Of a stretch of DNA of 64,000 nt, positions 63,061 through 64,000 are shown piece after piece. The translations under genes and the position numbers were made by a program. Position 1 is the first letter of the stretch. Each line of letters begins with the position of its first letter. Under the pieces are notes generated by a model, which saw nothing but the letters and a program-made list of their open reading frames with translations, did not search any database and was not told the origin of the DNA. Source of the stretch: Amblyomma americanum (lineage: Eukaryota; Arthropoda; Arachnida; Ixodida; Ixodidae); contig NC_135505.1 of NCBI RefSeq assembly GCF_052857255.1, positions 49,961,507 to 50,025,506 of the forward strand. Reading direction: 5' to 3'.

Positions 63061-64000
63061 CAGCCTTAAACGTTAACACTGCAGAGAGCAACCACTGGAG
63101 GTGGGGTTGCTATGCTACGAAAAAAACGAAAATCCTCCATGGAAGACGACGTTTGACGAGGGGGAATCTATTACACGACGACGCCGCACACGAAGATAAG
63201 CTCAACAGCGAAGCATCTCGTCAAAACGCCCGTGCGAAGTTTCATATTCCCGACGAGGCCGTTGCCAAACTGCGAAATCAAGATGCAACTGGAAGGCAAG
63301 ATTTGCCGAGTTTCAAATGACATCTGCGAGCCGCAAGTTTACCTCCTCACTAGACGCGGAACTAGACAACTCCGTCAGCAGCACACCATTCGCCACCCAA
63401 CGCTGTTCGAGATAAGGCGCAGAACGCATTCAGTATGAGCTCATAGGACGTAGAACTAGATGAGCGGCCTTACAGGCTCTCCTCATAAATCTCATATTAT
63501 CTTTCGTCACAAACAAAGCAGCGTGGGGGTTGTTTTAAATGAACAAAATATTTGAAAGCTTGCGCGGACATGGTTTGAATCTACGGTCCTTACTACTTGA
63601 AAGCAGATGCCGCTGCGGAGAATCCTTGCTTTTTGAAAAATGGTACAATAGGAGGGGCTGCGTACACATGCAATGTGAGTGGATTAAACCAACTGTTTAT
63701 CTTTAAGGGGAAATAAAATTATGAATGAACGAAGGGCAGCGGAACAGCGACAGCAAAAGCTAAAAGTAACACATGCGCACACTACGAACTGTTTATTACA
63801 CGTAAAGGAGGCAAATTTATTAAACAGAGGTCAAGCATACGGCTCTGCATTATCACTACAAAGCCAGCCAGTGACCGGATAAAAGCATGAAACACGACAA
63901 CACACATGTATTCGCATAGCATTATACCTTAAACCGTTTTTGATTGAAAGGATTGAAAGCACATGCGTTTGTGAGACCTTTCTAGCTCTTCAATGAACTG
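63061..64000. other. No gene recognised
   Basis: Short frames only. I found no repeats, SINE boxes or motifs. The 68-codon frame at 63232-63438 carries nothing recognisable. Confidence 0.5.

Noticed and set aside
1..64000. CRISPR arrays, bacterial operons or horizontally acquired bacterial genes
   Set aside because: No direct repeats with unique spacers, no ribosome-binding-site pattern and no bacterial-type genes were seen. Everything points to eukaryotic repeats.

Overview
The window looks like a repeat-packed stretch of a hard tick genome (Ixodida). This is inferred from its contents: tRNA-derived SINEs of the Ruka type described from ixodid ticks, RNase-H-bearing LINEs, a CR1/L2-like LINE whose ORF1 starts with a 2A-like peptide, RTE, Ty3/gypsy, BEL/Pao, Tc1 and PIF/Harbinger elements, many of them nested. 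No complete host gene is visible. The only host-gene candidate is a proline-rich reading frame followed by a membrane segment at 30791-31637. Most coding potential belongs to mobile elements broken by stops, frameshifts and deletions.

Layout. 1-2500 is sparse, with one degenerate minus-strand remnant. 2509-5883 is a LINE (endonuclease, RT, RNase H, zinc finger) that has lost its RT active site. 5884-10030 is mostly unassigned, with a LINE tail and a gypsy gag remnant. 10035-15135 is a second RNase H LINE preceded by a tandem repeat of about 300 bp. It runs head-to-tail into a CR1/L2-like LINE (about 15140-22413). A Harbinger-derived fragment lies in ORF1 of that LINE, and a deleted gypsy element (18726-21611, target duplication GTAT) sits in its RT. 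22414-34688 is AT-rich, with LINE tails and one SINE with a 15-bp target duplication. 34689-35397 is a small LTR-like element without genes.

35970-42040 is a whole LTR element bounded by ATGTG duplications. Its RT is of Ty3/gypsy type, but its domains run gag-protease-integrase-RT-RNase H, the rare Gmr1-like order. 46150-47725 is a BEL/Pao gag remnant split by a SINE. 49002-52017 is a Tc1-type transposon whose single transposase gene lies between two inverted arms of about 807 bp. 54758-60106 is a PIF/Harbinger transposon with TAA duplications, divergent 30-bp inverted repeats, a transposase missing the exon for its second catalytic Asp, a convergent Myb/SANT-like gene, an internal satellite-like array and a perfect 149-bp palindrome. 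An RTE tail and two weak gypsy fragments close the window.

The elements are parasites of one another rather than a pathway. The insertion order can be read from the nesting: SINE into BEL gag, gypsy into CR1/L2, and SINE into the satellite inside Harbinger. The observations most worth following are the integrase-before-RT element, the 2A-like ORF1, the Tc1 element with giant inverted arms, and the long palindrome.
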